From contig NZ_QTKX01000002.1 of NCBI RefSeq assembly GCF_018424685.1, forward strand, positions 620,001 to 684,000: a stretch of DNA of 64,000 bases, read 5' to 3'. The notes beneath the pieces are model-generated. The model saw nothing but the letters and a program-made list of their open reading frames with translations, ran no database searches and was not told where the DNA came from. Below, one piece after another: positions 32,567-42,049 of the stretch (within the stretch, counting starts at the first letter, position 1; each line of letters begins with the position of its first letter). A program made the position numbers and the translations under genes. This DNA is from Mesobacillus boroniphilus. Lineage in GTDB: Bacteria; Bacillota; Bacilli; Bacillales; Cytobacillaceae.

Positions 32567-32600
32567 AAAAGAGCAGGAATCAGCGGATTCCTGCTCTTTT
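32567..32600. terminator. Bidirectional terminator between rodA and gerC-type gene
   Basis: GAGCAGGAATC pairs perfectly with GATTCCTGCTC around AGCG, with an A-run on the left and a T-run on the right. Confidence 0.9.
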
Positions 32601-33666
32601 ATTCAACGACCCCTACTTCTGTGATAACAGCATCTGATTTGACCTGTACAATTAAATTCTTATAGTCATCTTTCCATTTATTATAATCGAAGCCTCTTGT
32701 TTTGCTTTTGACAAAATGCCCTAAGCCAAGTGGGTCAATACCTTGCTCCTGGAAGCTGGCGATTAATTTTGAAGCTTCTTCGTTAACCTGTTTCTCGACG
32801 TTTTTCTCGATTTTTTTTATGGTCGCTGGCTTCAACATTTCTCCGGTGTACTCTCTGATGACACCTTCAATTTCAATTTCAATCAAAATCTTGTAAGGGT
32901 CTCGCTTAACGAGCTTTATCTTATGCTTTGACTTCAGGTCCTTGATAGCAGCATGCTTGCTATCTATATTAACTTTAAAGCTTCCCTTACTGAACTTATC
33001 TGTCAATAGCTTAAAAAAGAACATTTTATCTGGCGGTACAGTATCGACCATTTTATCTCCTGAAAAAAGCGCGATACCGACGATTTCAATGACTTCGGGC
33101 TCAACTTTTTTTAAAATAGGCAGGTAAGGGGTATTCCCCTTTTGATAAAAATCAAAAAGGAACAAATGCAGATTGGTTTCTGGTAAGTTTTTATTTTCCA
33201 TATTATGCCGGATTAAATCTGATAAATGAATGCCATTCCCTCGGTTTCCGTATGTCCCTGTTAGAATATCCTTTGCGTTCTCTTGGCCAACGGCAAGAAA
33301 TACCCTTGCTCCGATACTTGGGTCCCTTTCAAATGAGTCGATTACTTCGATGATTCCATTCTTGGCCATCTCCTCGCCAAAGACAGCGATTTCAAGTGAT
33401 CCAGTAACAATAGGCTGTGCGGATTTTCGCTGGATTTCCTGCAGTAAATCCCTGCTGCTGGTTGCTGTTGCGGAATAGGTGAAATTGCCAATATTCTTGT
33501 CAGGTTTGAAGATAGGCACCATGATTGTCCCTTCAAACTCTTCCTTTTCTTTGAGGTCATAGCCGATGCCAGTTTCGATGTTAACATCATCAATGATTTC
33601 TTTCTCGACGCAGCCAGCCAGCAAAAAACAGGCGGCGATTAATGGAAGGAATTTATTTATTTTCAT
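32599..33666 (-). CDS. Ger(x)C family germinant-receptor lipoprotein
   Basis: This is the C subunit of a spore nutrient germinant receptor, anchored outside the inner membrane. The 355-residue protein has a lipoprotein signal (LIAACFLLAGC, lipid Cys near residue 19). Ger(x)C features follow, such as DDVNIETGIGYDLKE and, near the C-terminus, DPLGLGHFVKSK and FDYNKWKDDY. It is the last gene of an A-B-C operon and overlaps the B gene by 14 bp. The nutrient specificity cannot be read. Confidence 0.93.
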   Translation of the reverse strand: MKINKFLPLIAACFLLAGCVEKEIIDDVNIETGIGYDLKEKEEFEGTIMVPIFKPDKNIGNFTYSATATSSRDLLQEIQRKSAQPIVTGSLEIAVFGEEMAKNGIIEVIDSFERDPSIGARVFLAVGQENAKDILTGTYGNRGNGIHLSDLIRHNMENKNLPETNLHLFLFDFYQKGNTPYLPILKKVEPEVIEIVGIALFSGDKMVDTVPPDKMFFFKLLTDKFSKGSFKVNIDSKHAAIKDLKSKHKIKLVKRDPYKILIEIEIEGVIREYTGEMLKPATIKKIEKNVEKQVNEEASKLIASFQEQGIDPLGLGHFVKSKTRGFDYNKWKDDYKNLIVQVKSDAVITEVGVVE

Positions 33667-34750
33667 TTTTTTTCACCTTCTTGGTAATCATGGTGGCTAT
33701 AAACAAGAAAGGTATATAAATAAACGTAACCATAAAGCCGATCTTCCCTGTCCAGTCGTTGAGAAAATTTATTTTTGCCCGGTCATCAAAAAAAGTGATT
33801 GCAACTAAACAAAGGAGGGCTATAATGATAACTCCTTTTCTTTGCTTAAGCTTAAAGGCTCTTTTTAAAATCATGCTTGATCCCCAGAGGGAGATGCAGA
33901 TGTTAGGCAATACAATCAGGTTCCAGTTCGCGATGCCGATGTATTCAAATCTTTCCACAAAAGGCATACTGACAATTTTCCACATTTCAAGAGTAGCCCA
34001 AATTGACCCGGCAAGCTGGTCTTCGGAAAAATAGGAGAAAGTAATGATTGCCAGGATGGTATAGATGATTGTCGTTAATAGGACGCCTAAATGTGCCCAT
34101 TTCTGGGACTTTGGGGCGTCCTTGATAAATGGGTAGAAAAAGATTGGGATTTCAAAACCAATGTAAGTGAGTGACATGTTATAGGCGCTGGATAGCAACT
34201 CTTTTGCCGAGTGGTCAAGCACAGGCATCAGGTTCCTGAATTCTGCAAATTTTAATGCAAAACCAAAAGTCAGAAGTAAATAGCTTGGGAGGACAAGACC
34301 GAAAAACGCAATTCCTGTCACAGTCCGGAACCCCCCATAAACAATGTATATCGATAAAAGTAAAAAAACTGCGCTGAACCAGAAAATACTCATTTCCGGA
34401 AAAATCCATACCTGAATCACTTCTATGAATGTCCGCAAAACTGCTAAAGCAAAAATCACCAGGTAAATGACAAAAAAAGAACTGATCATGTTGCCGATTA
34501 TTTTACCGAAAACATAAGCGTTAGCAGAAACAATGTCCCCATTGGTGACAGCACATATTTTATAAATCATCCAGATGATGATATGTATACTTAATCCCGC
34601 CCCAAGCACCGAAATCCAGGCATCATAGCCAGCAGCCTTGGCAATGATTCGCTGGTAGCCCAGGACCCCGATTCCGATTTGCATGGACATGATTAAATAA
34701 AGGACGAGAAACGGCGATACTTGCAATCTTTCAGGTACTGGCTGCTGCAT
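33653..34750 (-). CDS. GerB-family germinant-receptor permease-like subunit
   Basis: The 365-residue protein has about ten membrane segments and the spore germination permease (GerAB/APC superfamily) pattern QIGIGVLGYQRIIAKAAGYD (about residues 25-44). The later SLTYIGFEIPIFFYPFI is typical of the family. GerAB subunits bind the amino acid germinant. It lies between the A and C genes and ends in a basic tail (TKKVKKNENK). Confidence 0.93.
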   Translation of the reverse strand: MQQPVPERLQVSPFLVLYLIMSMQIGIGVLGYQRIIAKAAGYDAWISVLGAGLSIHIIIWMIYKICAVTNGDIVSANAYVFGKIIGNMISSFFVIYLVIFALAVLRTFIEVIQVWIFPEMSIFWFSAVFLLLSIYIVYGGFRTVTGIAFFGLVLPSYLLLTFGFALKFAEFRNLMPVLDHSAKELLSSAYNMSLTYIGFEIPIFFYPFIKDAPKSQKWAHLGVLLTTIIYTILAIITFSYFSEDQLAGSIWATLEMWKIVSMPFVERFEYIGIANWNLIVLPNICISLWGSSMILKRAFKLKQRKGVIIIALLCLVAITFFDDRAKINFLNDWTGKIGFMVTFIYIPFLFIATMITKKVKKNENK

Positions 34751-34769
34751 ATTTCAAGACCTCCAATGT

Positions 34770-36314
34770 TTATTCATCAATGTCCTTCTTTTCCTTAGCC
34801 TTTTGTTTGCTGAATCGCACCGGATTTTCTGTCCTTAAGTACTGCGGTCGTAAATACTGGCTGGTGAATGGCAGCCGAATGATCGCATCCTTGAAGTCTG
34901 TTGCCCTAGGTGGGTACAAAGGTTCCAAAAATGGCCTTCCCAATGAAGTAAGCCTAAGTAAATGTGTCAATAAGTATGAAAATGAAATGACAATCCCTAG
35001 CAAGCCCCATAGCTCGGCAAAAAATAAAAATGGAAAGCGGAGCAAACGGATTGTATTGCCCATACGGTATACAGGTGTAGTAAACGATGCAAGGGCCGCC
35101 AAAGCTACAATGATAAGCAGTACGTTACTGGTCAGTCCAGCCTCAACCGAAGCTGTCCCGATAACTATTCCGCCCACGATACCGATTGTCTGACCGACTT
35201 TGGTAGGGAGGCGGGCTCCGGCCTCACGCAGGAGCTCAATCGTCAGTTCAAGGAACAAGGCTTCCAAAATAGGAGGGAGCGGAATCTCTCTTCTTGACGT
35301 AATTAACGTACTTAGCAGGTCCTTGGGTATCAATTCGTAGTGATAGGACAGGGCAGCTACATAAATCGGCGTGATCAGGATCGAGAATGCAACGGCGAAT
35401 AAACGGATTAGCCGGAAAAAAGAAGACAGTAAATAATTTAGGAAATAGTCTTCGAATGATCCGAAAAATTCTACTAAGGTCGTTGGCCCAATCAAAGCGT
35501 GCGGCGAGCCATCTACAAGTATGGCGACTTTTCCTTCAGCAAGTATTGCCGCAATGCGGTCCGGTCTTTCCGTATCGAGCAACTGCGGGAAGGGAGAATT
35601 CTGGTTGTCTGAAATCAGCTGGACAATATAAGAGCTGTCAGTGATTTCATCAAACTCAATCTCTTTGACCCGCTGTACAACAGTATTGACGTTATCTTTA
35701 TTTGTAATCCCATCAATATACAGGATTGCCACGGCTGATTGGGAAAGCGAACCTACAGTGTAATTTTCGATGACAAGCTCTTTCACAGGGACCCTTTTGC
35801 GAATCATATTGAGATTCTGGTCAATTGACTCCACAAAAGATTCTTTTGGCCCGATGACGCTGAACTCTACTTCAGGCTGTGCGACTGTTCGGACAACTTC
35901 CTTTTGGGCGGCAATAAAGGCAAAGAACTTCTCTTCACCCTCGAGCGTCAGGAGAACGTATCCATTAAACATTTTTCTTTCAATTTCCGCGTTGTGTTCT
36001 GAAACCTGTACATCGGCAATAGGAATCAGCTTTTTAACATCTTCGATCTCCCTGAAATCCCCTTCTAATAAATAGGGTAGGGCATTGTTCTGAAGAATGC
36101 TTTCATCCACAAGTGTTGACATGAAAGAGAAGCAGAATTTCTTTCCAGTCCGTTGATTTACATAAAATGTTTTCTTAAAATCATGGGATCTTAAGAGCAG
36201 GTTTTCCCATTCATGATCATTCAGATATTGATCAGGCTTTTGGCCCTCTGTATCCTGTCTTGCAGCTTCTTTTTCAATCTCTTTCATCAGTTTATTCTTG
36301 AATAACTGTTTCAT
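34770..36314 (-). CDS. GerA-family germinant-receptor subunit
   Basis: The 514-residue protein has a soluble N-terminal region of about 260 residues and four to five C-terminal membrane segments. GerA signatures include RPDRIAAILAEGKVAILVDG (about residues 251-270), PTTLVEFFGSFEDYF and TSRREIPLPPILEALFLEL, plus GARLPTKVGQTIGIVGG. ATG 36314 has GGCGGAG at 6 nt. An in-frame TTG five codons upstream overlaps that SD. It is the first gene of the ger operon, expected to be forespore-expressed. Confidence 0.95.
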   Translation of the reverse strand: MKQLFKNKLMKEIEKEAARQDTEGQKPDQYLNDHEWENLLLRSHDFKKTFYVNQRTGKKFCFSFMSTLVDESILQNNALPYLLEGDFREIEDVKKLIPIADVQVSEHNAEIERKMFNGYVLLTLEGEEKFFAFIAAQKEVVRTVAQPEVEFSVIGPKESFVESIDQNLNMIRKRVPVKELVIENYTVGSLSQSAVAILYIDGITNKDNVNTVVQRVKEIEFDEITDSSYIVQLISDNQNSPFPQLLDTERPDRIAAILAEGKVAILVDGSPHALIGPTTLVEFFGSFEDYFLNYLLSSFFRLIRLFAVAFSILITPIYVAALSYHYELIPKDLLSTLITSRREIPLPPILEALFLELTIELLREAGARLPTKVGQTIGIVGGIVIGTASVEAGLTSNVLLIIVALAALASFTTPVYRMGNTIRLLRFPFLFFAELWGLLGIVISFSYLLTHLLRLTSLGRPFLEPLYPPRATDFKDAIIRLPFTSQYLRPQYLRTENPVRFSKQKAKEKKDIDE

Positions 36315-36409
36315 AGCAATCTCCGCCAATCTGGATTTACGCTTATCATTTCCGAAAATGGGAGGATTATGAAAACTCTTTCCGTAAACTTGTCATTAAT
36401 ATAGCCAAA

Positions 36410-36441
36410 AAGAAAAACCCGCAATTTTTTGCGGGTTTTCT
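36410..36441 (-). terminator. Terminator between the iron-binding lipoprotein gene and ger operon
   Basis: AAAACCCGCAA pairs perfectly with TTGCGGGTTTT around TTTT, with A-rich flanks giving a T-run on the minus strand. The rest of the 343-bp gap (36315-36657) holds an inverted repeat described separately. Confidence 0.8.
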
Positions 36442-36466
36442 GCTTATATATATTGGGAAGGATTAG

Positions 36467-36497
36467 TTTAATAAAATCTTGGGGGGATTTTATTAAA
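36467..36497. repeat. 12-bp perfect inverted repeat with G-rich loop
   Basis: TTTAATAAAATC and GATTTTATTAAA flank the loop TTGGGGG. It has no G/C-rich stem and no T-run, so it is not a standard terminator. It may be an operator or a remnant of a mobile element. Confidence 0.6.
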
Positions 36498-36657
36498 AGG
36501 CTGCTTTCGTAACGATTGTTAACGGATATGAATCCATTTTGCTTTTCTGTATTAAGTTTGCAAGCTCTTTTCTCATAATAGAGAGTCAAGTTTGCAAAGA
36601 AAATATGTCATTCAATGCTATTTTGTAATCAAAAGCAACAAAGTTTGAGAAAAGAGC

Positions 36658-37620
36658 CTATTTCAACAGATGTTTTTCAAGATCATCCAGCATCAGATTA
36701 GCAGCCTTTACGCCGCCTGCTGTATTCCAGATTGCGTCATCTACTTTGTAGACTTCACCTTTTTTCGCTACCTCAAGGTTTTGGAATAGTGGGTCCTCGA
36801 TCCATTCCTTTTCAACTTCAGTCGCTTTGCCGTCACCTTCATCATATGTGAAGTAGAAGAGGATATCTCCGTCCATTGCCGGAATTCTTTCCTTGGTTAC
36901 GCCTTTTTCGGCAAAGTCATCTTGATCCTGGCTTTCTGGACGAGCCAGGCCAATCTGTTCAAGGATGACGCCGGAGAATGAATCTTTGTGATAAATACGT
37001 ACGTCACCGGCCATGAAACGGACCATGGATACTTCCATATTTACTTTATCTCCAAGCTTTTCTTTTAAGTCTTCGATACGCTGATCATAAGCGGCAAGTA
37101 CTTCCTTGCCTTTTTCTTCTTTGTTTACAGCTTTTGCATAAAGTTCAAAGTTGTTTTTCCAGTTTCCGCGGAGATCCTCGGCAAACACAGTAGGTGCGAT
37201 AGCTTTAAGCTGTTCATAAATATCTTCCTGGCGCATTTTATTGCCAATGATTAAGTCTGGCTGCAATGCCGCGATTGCTTCTACGTTAACCTGGCTTTCG
37301 ACACCGACAACCTGGACATCCTTCATTTCATCGGCGATATGGTCATACCATGGGTCACCCGTCCAGGACTGGACTGCCCCAACAGGAGTTACTCCAAGCG
37401 CAAGAAGTGCTTCCGTACCTTCATTTGTCAGGATCACGACTTTTTCAGGAGTCTTTTCCAAAGTGGCAGTACCCATAGCATGTTCAACAGTATAGCTTTC
37501 ATCTTTTTCCTTCGGTTTCTCTGCTGTGTCTTTTTCCTGATCTGCACCAGTGCCGCATGCAGCTAAAAACAGGACTGTGAGGATGGTAATAAGAGTCAGT
37601 AAGAGTTTTGAAGCTTTCAT
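36658..37620 (-). CDS. Siderophore-iron ABC transporter, substrate-binding lipoprotein
   Basis: The 320-residue protein has a lipoprotein signal (TVLFLAACGTG, lipid Cys near residue 22). The FhuD/FepB-type fold (TroA superfamily) shows EKTPEKVVILTNEGTEALLA (about residues 56-75), LQPDLIIGNKMRQEDIYEQL and a C-terminal GGVKAANLMLDDLEKHLL. It binds a ferric siderophore outside the cell. The sequence and genes nearby resemble B. subtilis YfiY with YfiZ-YfhA-YusV, which takes hydroxamate/citrate siderophores (inferred). It is divergent from the permease operon, with two Fur boxes between. Confidence 0.88.
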   Translation of the reverse strand: MKASKLLLTLITILTVLFLAACGTGADQEKDTAEKPKEKDESYTVEHAMGTATLEKTPEKVVILTNEGTEALLALGVTPVGAVQSWTGDPWYDHIADEMKDVQVVGVESQVNVEAIAALQPDLIIGNKMRQEDIYEQLKAIAPTVFAEDLRGNWKNNFELYAKAVNKEEKGKEVLAAYDQRIEDLKEKLGDKVNMEVSMVRFMAGDVRIYHKDSFSGVILEQIGLARPESQDQDDFAEKGVTKERIPAMDGDILFYFTYDEGDGKATEVEKEWIEDPLFQNLEVAKKGEVYKVDDAIWNTAGGVKAANLMLDDLEKHLLK

Positions 37621-37642
37621 ATGTATTTCCTCCTAGAATGTG

Positions 37643-37661
37643 ATTGATAATCATTTTCAAT
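37643..37661. promoter_or_regulatory. Fur box 1
   Basis: ATTGATAATCATTTTCAAT closely matches the 19-bp Fur consensus GATAATGATAATCATTATC. It lies 23 bp upstream of the binding-protein start and implies iron repression. Confidence 0.8.
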
Positions 37662-37708
37662 TACTGCATCCTTATGATAAAATGCAAGTGAAGACATTGT
37701 CAATACTA

Positions 37709-37728
37709 ATTGATAATGATTTTCATCA
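37709..37728. promoter_or_regulatory. Fur box 2
   Basis: ATTGATAATGATTTTCATCA is a second Fur-type site, 112 bp before the permease gene, so both divergent transcripts are probably iron-repressed. Confidence 0.8.
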
Positions 37729-37840
37729 TCATTGACGATTTTGTGAACATGTCAGGTGAACTGGTGAAAATATTCTTCTTATCACGTAAAGTTAAATAAA
37801 CAATATAAGCAACTTCTTAACATAGAAAGGTAAATGAATC

Positions 37841-38845
37841 ATGCTGCTGAAAACCAACGGCCAAAGATGGATTGGTCTAATGATCGCGATTTTGTTTGTT
37901 TTATTTTTAATATGCGCAAGTATTGTTTACGGATATACAGATACAACATGGGTAACCGCGTATGATGCTTTCACGGATTATGACGGTTCAAATGAACATA
38001 TTATTATTCAATCAGTTCGCCTTCCAAGGGCATTGATTGCAGCTGCAGTTGGTGCAAGCCTGGCAATCGCAGGTGTCCTGATGCAGACATTGACGAAAAA
38101 CCCACTCGCATCACCTGGTATTTTTGGCGTAAATGCGGGGGCTGGTTTCGCTGTGGTAGTAGCGGTGACGATTTTTTCTGTCGGCAGCCTCCAGGCGTTC
38201 GCATGGATTTCCTTTTTAGGTGCTGCTCTGGCGGCAGTCAGTGTCTATGTCATTGGCTCGGCAGGCCGTGAAGGATTGACCCCAATGAAATTAACGCTTG
38301 CCGGCGCGGCGATGACCGCGATGTTTTCATCGTTCACCCAGGGCTTGCTCGTATTGGATGAGGCTGCTCTCGAACAGGTCCTATACTGGCTTGCAGGGTC
38401 TGTACAGGGACGTAAGCTGGAAACACTCATCGGTGTCCTGCCATATCTAGCAATTGGCTGGATAGCAGCCATTATTATTTCCTCGAAAATGAACGTACTA
38501 TCAATGGGTGAGGACGTAGCGAAGGGGCTTGGTTTGAATACAGGCTTTGTCAAGCTTGGTACTGGTGTCATTATCGTTCTTTTATCGGGTGGGGCTGTCG
38601 CTGTCGCTGGTCCAATTGGTTTTATCGGGATTGTGATCCCGCACTTGACGAGGGCAGTCGTTGGCATAGACCACCGCTGGGTCATTCCTTTCTCGGCGAT
38701 TTTTGGAGGGATGCTGTTATTGGCGGCGGATATCGCTGCCCGATACGTGTTGATGCCGCAGGAAATCCCTGTTGGTGTCATGACGGCGATGATCGGAACT
38801 CCATTTTTCATTTATATTGCGAGAAAGGGGTTCAACGGAAAATGA
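37841..38845 (+). CDS. FecCD-type siderophore permease, subunit 1
   Basis: The 334-residue membrane protein has about nine segments and FecCD motifs: SVRLPRALIAAAVGASLAIA (about residues 53-72, Arg-Leu-Pro-Arg), GVLMQTLTKNPLASPGIFGV, and GGAVAVAGPIGFIGIVIPHL near the C-terminus with the coupling Gly. It forms the membrane channel with the next gene product. The genes overlap by 4 bp. SD AGAAAGG is modest. Confidence 0.9.
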   Translation: MLLKTNGQRWIGLMIAILFVLFLICASIVYGYTDTTWVTAYDAFTDYDGSNEHIIIQSVRLPRALIAAAVGASLAIAGVLMQTLTKNPLASPGIFGVNAGAGFAVVVAVTIFSVGSLQAFAWISFLGAALAAVSVYVIGSAGREGLTPMKLTLAGAAMTAMFSSFTQGLLVLDEAALEQVLYWLAGSVQGRKLETLIGVLPYLAIGWIAAIIISSKMNVLSMGEDVAKGLGLNTGFVKLGTGVIIVLLSGGAVAVAGPIGFIGIVIPHLTRAVVGIDHRWVIPFSAIFGGMLLLAADIAARYVLMPQEIPVGVMTAMIGTPFFIYIARKGFNGK

Positions 38846-39897
38846 GCCAGTACAAAAGCTTAAGATTTTTTAAGGATAAAATCTCTTTTTTGATTGATAA
38901 AAAAGCCGCCGCAATTTTTCTCGGCCTGCTGGTTACGGCATTTGCCGTCTTTGTTATCAGTACGGGCCTGGGCGATATGGATATAAGCCCAATTAGTGTG
39001 CTTGCTGTATTTTTTGGCGGGGGAAGCGATATGGAGAGATTGGTCGTGCAATCGTTCCGTCTTCCAAGAATTATCGTTGCTTTGATGGTTGGAATAAGTT
39101 TGGCTGTTGCCGGGGGACTTCTGCAGGGGATGATTCGGAATCCGCTTGCTTCACCAGATATTTTGGGAATCACCGGTGGTGCATCGGTGGCAGTTGTTGG
39201 ATTTTTAGCTATTTTCAGTGATGATAATAATGCTTTGACAGTAAGTATAGAATGGATGCCGGTTGCCGCATTCGCAGGTGCCGCAATCGTAGCATTCCTG
39301 GTTTATTTTCTTTCCTGGAAAAATGGAGTTTCGCCTGTGCGCCTTGTATTGATTGGCATCGGGATTTCCGCAATGATGCAGGCTTTGACTACACTGATGA
39401 TGATCATGGGTCCAATTTACCGGGCTAGTCAGGCGAATATCTGGATCACGGGTACGGTCTATGGCTCGACATGGGGAAATGTAGCGGTGCTCGTACCCTG
39501 GACACTCATTATGCTCTTGATTGCCTTCATCTTTGCCAGGAATGTGAATGTGCAAGAACTTGGGGAAGATATAGCCACAGGTGTTGGGGGGCATGTCCAG
39601 CGCCAACGCTTTACGCTTTTGCTAGTCAGCACGGCACTAGTTGCCAGCTCAGTTGCTTTTGCGGGAGGAATTGGTTTCGTTGGCTTGATGGCCCCGCATA
39701 TGGCCAGAAGGCTTGTCGGGTCAGCATTCGGTGCTCTTTTGCCAGTTTCAGCTTTGATTGGCGGGATCCTTGTCATGCTTGCTGATTTGATTGGGCGCAC
39801 AATGTTTTCACCATTAGAAGTCCCGGCGGGCGTTTTTACTGCAGGGATTGGAGCGCCATATTTTATTTACCTGCTATTCAAGACACGAAATTCTTAA
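38842..39897 (+). CDS. FecCD-type siderophore permease, subunit 2
   Basis: The 351-residue membrane protein is the second half of the heterodimeric permease. Motifs include SFRLPRIIVALMVGISLAVA (about residues 71-90), GGLLQGMIRNPLASPDILGI and SVAFAGGIGFVGLMAPHMAR with the ATPase-contact region. Translation is coupled to subunit 1 (ATGA overlap). The ATPase gene follows after 22 bp. Confidence 0.9.
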   Translation: MSQYKSLRFFKDKISFLIDKKAAAIFLGLLVTAFAVFVISTGLGDMDISPISVLAVFFGGGSDMERLVVQSFRLPRIIVALMVGISLAVAGGLLQGMIRNPLASPDILGITGGASVAVVGFLAIFSDDNNALTVSIEWMPVAAFAGAAIVAFLVYFLSWKNGVSPVRLVLIGIGISAMMQALTTLMMIMGPIYRASQANIWITGTVYGSTWGNVAVLVPWTLIMLLIAFIFARNVNVQELGEDIATGVGGHVQRQRFTLLLVSTALVASSVAFAGGIGFVGLMAPHMARRLVGSAFGALLPVSALIGGILVMLADLIGRTMFSPLEVPAGVFTAGIGAPYFIYLLFKTRNS

Positions 39898-39919
39898 GTT
39901 GACAGAAAGGGGAATGGAC

Positions 39920-40741
39920 ATGACCCAGGCAATCGAAACAGATAAACTGACGCTCTCCTATGGAGATTCGATTATCATAAATGAACTAGACATACAAATA
40001 CCTAAAGGCGAGATTACTGTTTTTATCGGAGGAAATGGCTGCGGAAAGTCGACCTTGCTCCGCTCGATCGCAAGGCTGCTTAAACCCAGAGAAGGATCAA
40101 TCCTGCTTGAAGGCGAGTCTATTGCAAAGCTGTCAACAAAGGAAGTTGCCCGCAAGATGGCCATCCTTCCCCAATCTCCTTCAGCGCCAGAAGGGTTGAC
40201 GGTCCTGCAGCTTGTGAAACAGGGCAGATATCCTTATCAGACATGGCTGAAGCAATGGTCGGAAGAGGATGAAAAGAATGTTGAAAATGCGCTGAAGGCG
40301 ACAGGCATCGATCATCTCAAGGATCGTACAGTCGATTCATTGTCGGGGGGACAGCGACAGCGAGCATGGATTGCGATGACCTTGGCCCAAGACACAGAGA
40401 TTATACTTCTTGATGAACCGACAACCTATCTGGACATGACACATCAAATTGAGATTCTTGATTTGCTGTATGAATTGAATGAAAATGAAGGCAGAACGAT
40501 TGTCATGGTTTTGCATGATTTGAACCTTGCCTGCAGATATGCTCATAACATCGTGGCGATAAAGGACCAGAAAATCTTTGACCAGGGAAAGCCGGAAATT
40601 GTCATTAACTGTGGCCTTGTGAAGCATGTATTTGGAATGGATTGTGAAGTGACGATCGATCCGCTGTTCGGTACACCATTATGCATTCCTCATGGAAAAG
40701 GACGATGTATCCTTAAAGATAAAGTGGGAGCAACAACATGA
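39920..40741 (+). CDS. yusV: Siderophore ABC transporter ATP-binding protein (YusV/FecE type)
   Basis: The 273-residue ATPase has Walker A GGNGCGKSTL (about residues 36-45), signature SLSGGQRQRAWIAMTLAQDT (about 139), Walker B IILLDEPTTYLD and switch His in MVLHDLN. The C-terminus CIPHGKGRC is characteristic of the YusV group. In B. subtilis YusV energises several siderophore permeases from a separate locus next to yusU. Here it is inside the permease operon and also close to a yusU homologue. ATG 39920 has AAAGGGG at 7 nt. Confidence 0.88.
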   Translation: MTQAIETDKLTLSYGDSIIINELDIQIPKGEITVFIGGNGCGKSTLLRSIARLLKPREGSILLEGESIAKLSTKEVARKMAILPQSPSAPEGLTVLQLVKQGRYPYQTWLKQWSEEDEKNVENALKATGIDHLKDRTVDSLSGGQRQRAWIAMTLAQDTEIILLDEPTTYLDMTHQIEILDLLYELNENEGRTIVMVLHDLNLACRYAHNIVAIKDQKIFDQGKPEIVINCGLVKHVFGMDCEVTIDPLFGTPLCIPHGKGRCILKDKVGATT

Positions 40742-41514
40742 TGGCTGAACTAACCCAAAATGAAATAGCAATTCTCGCGAACTATCGTTTTGTTGTTGCT
40801 GAACCTGAAAAGGATGTGCAAATCGATTTCAGGCCTTTTTTGGATGAAGCCACGATGGGCGTTTACTTGAAAAGGTTCAATAAAGGGCTAAAGGCTCCTG
40901 ATATGAAGACGGCAGCATCTGTTTTTATGAAAAGGCACGCTTTTCTCGCAGTCCTCTACTTATATTCAATGAGCGTTTTTAACAAAAAGCTGAACGTTTC
41001 ACCTGGGAATATCATTCTGGCAGATGCCATTAAGGATGGACTTTGGCTGCCGGAGTTTTATCTGAAAAACAAAAGCACCGACGTGTGTCCAGCTGCTGGG
41101 AAGCGAGAAGAGTGGAGGATGGAAGCGGTCAGGCATTTGTTTGTGGATAATCTGTTTCCGGTTATGGATGCCATCTCGAAATCTGCGAAAATCTCAAAAT
41201 TGATCTTATGGGAAAATGTTGCTGTCTATATTTTCTGGCTTTATGAAAAGATCTTAAGCCAAACCGAGGATCATGATGTGAAGGCGAGAGCAGCAGAAGA
41301 CTTTTCTTTTCTGGTCAAGTCGGCCCCCGGCAAGCTATTTGGACGCCATCATAACAATCCAATTGCGAGATTTTACAGTGAACCAGTCTATCTGGAAGAG
41401 ACAGATTCTTATATCAGGCTACGAAAAACCTGCTGTTTCAGCTATATGCTCAAGGAAAAAGGCAGTTACTGCAAAACCTGTCCCAGAACATGCGGATTAA
41501 ATGAGGGAGTGTGA
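40738..41514 (+). CDS. FhuF-like (2Fe-2S) siderophore-iron reductase
   Basis: The 258-residue protein ends in RKTCCFSYMLKEKGSYCKTC, a CC-x10-C-x2-C arrangement that binds a [2Fe-2S] cluster in FhuF-type ferric reductases. These reduce Fe(III) in imported siderophores in the cytoplasm. The N-terminal part is helical, with weak similarity to the IucA/IucC C-terminal region. It is coupled to yusV by an ATGA overlap, which supports a role in iron release. Confidence 0.85.
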   Translation: MMAELTQNEIAILANYRFVVAEPEKDVQIDFRPFLDEATMGVYLKRFNKGLKAPDMKTAASVFMKRHAFLAVLYLYSMSVFNKKLNVSPGNIILADAIKDGLWLPEFYLKNKSTDVCPAAGKREEWRMEAVRHLFVDNLFPVMDAISKSAKISKLILWENVAVYIFWLYEKILSQTEDHDVKARAAEDFSFLVKSAPGKLFGRHHNNPIARFYSEPVYLEETDSYIRLRKTCCFSYMLKEKGSYCKTCPRTCGLNEGV

Positions 41515-41516
41515 AA

Positions 41517-41759
41517 ATGGATAAAAATATTACAGAACAAATCGATGGATTGCTGGAAAAATACACAGAGCTGGTGGTTGGAGAAGGTTCCGCTGAGAAT
41601 GTCGAGAAGGTAAAAACATGGATATTGTACAGCCATATCGCCAAGTCGATGCCTCCTCTAGCAAAGCACTGGAATACAGAGTATCCGGATGCCAAGGATC
41701 AAATCAAGAACGTAATCGCACAAGTCAAAGAAATGAATGAGAAGAACCGCCAGAAATAA
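41517..41759 (+). CDS. yusU: YusU-like DUF2573 protein
   Basis: The 80-residue soluble helical protein reads MDKNITEQIDGLLEKYTELV, then KVKTWILYSHIAKSMPPLAK (about residues 31-50), which matches YusU/DUF2573. Function is unknown. ATG 41517 follows the reductase stop by 2 nt with GGGAG upstream, so it is the last gene of the iron operon. Confidence 0.82.
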   Translation: MDKNITEQIDGLLEKYTELVVGEGSAENVEKVKTWILYSHIAKSMPPLAKHWNTEYPDAKDQIKNVIAQVKEMNEKNRQK

Positions 41760-41765
41760 AGAAAG

Positions 41766-41793
41766 ACCATCTCACGTGCGAGGTGGTTTTTTT
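41766..41793 (+). terminator. Terminator of the iron-uptake operon
   Basis: ACCATCTC pairs with GAGGTGGT (one wobble) around ACGTGC, followed by TTTTTTT. Confidence 0.85.
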
Positions 41794-42049
41794 GTGCATA
41801 ATAGGTTGAAATTTGTGGCGATATTAATAAATCTATTTTCAGTCCCAAAATCCAAGAAGGGCAACGCAATGGGGCTTTCAGCACTCCAACGATGGTGAAA
41901 AGGGATGAAAGGGAAATTAAACGAGGTGAAAGGTGGAGAAGGAAAGAAACCGAAGTTTAAGTGCCCGACCGATAGTGAAAAGACTAAGAAAGGGAAAGCA
42001 GCCGATGTACTGTGAGAGTATCATCATGCCCGCAAGGAATCTACGAAAA
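41794..42049. other. Non-coding purine-rich region
   Basis: The 256 bases between the iron-operon terminator and the coat-gene terminator are rich in AAAG/GGTGAAA words (GATGGTGAAAAGGGATGAAA, GAGGTGAAAGGTGGAGAAGG, GATAGTGAAAAGACTAAGAA) with no regular period and no gene. It may be a decayed tandem array. Confidence 0.35.

Noticed and set aside
36311..36589. 92-residue minus-strand frame upstream of the ger operon
   Set aside because: It runs through a terminator and an inverted repeat and overlaps the GerA start; no SD.
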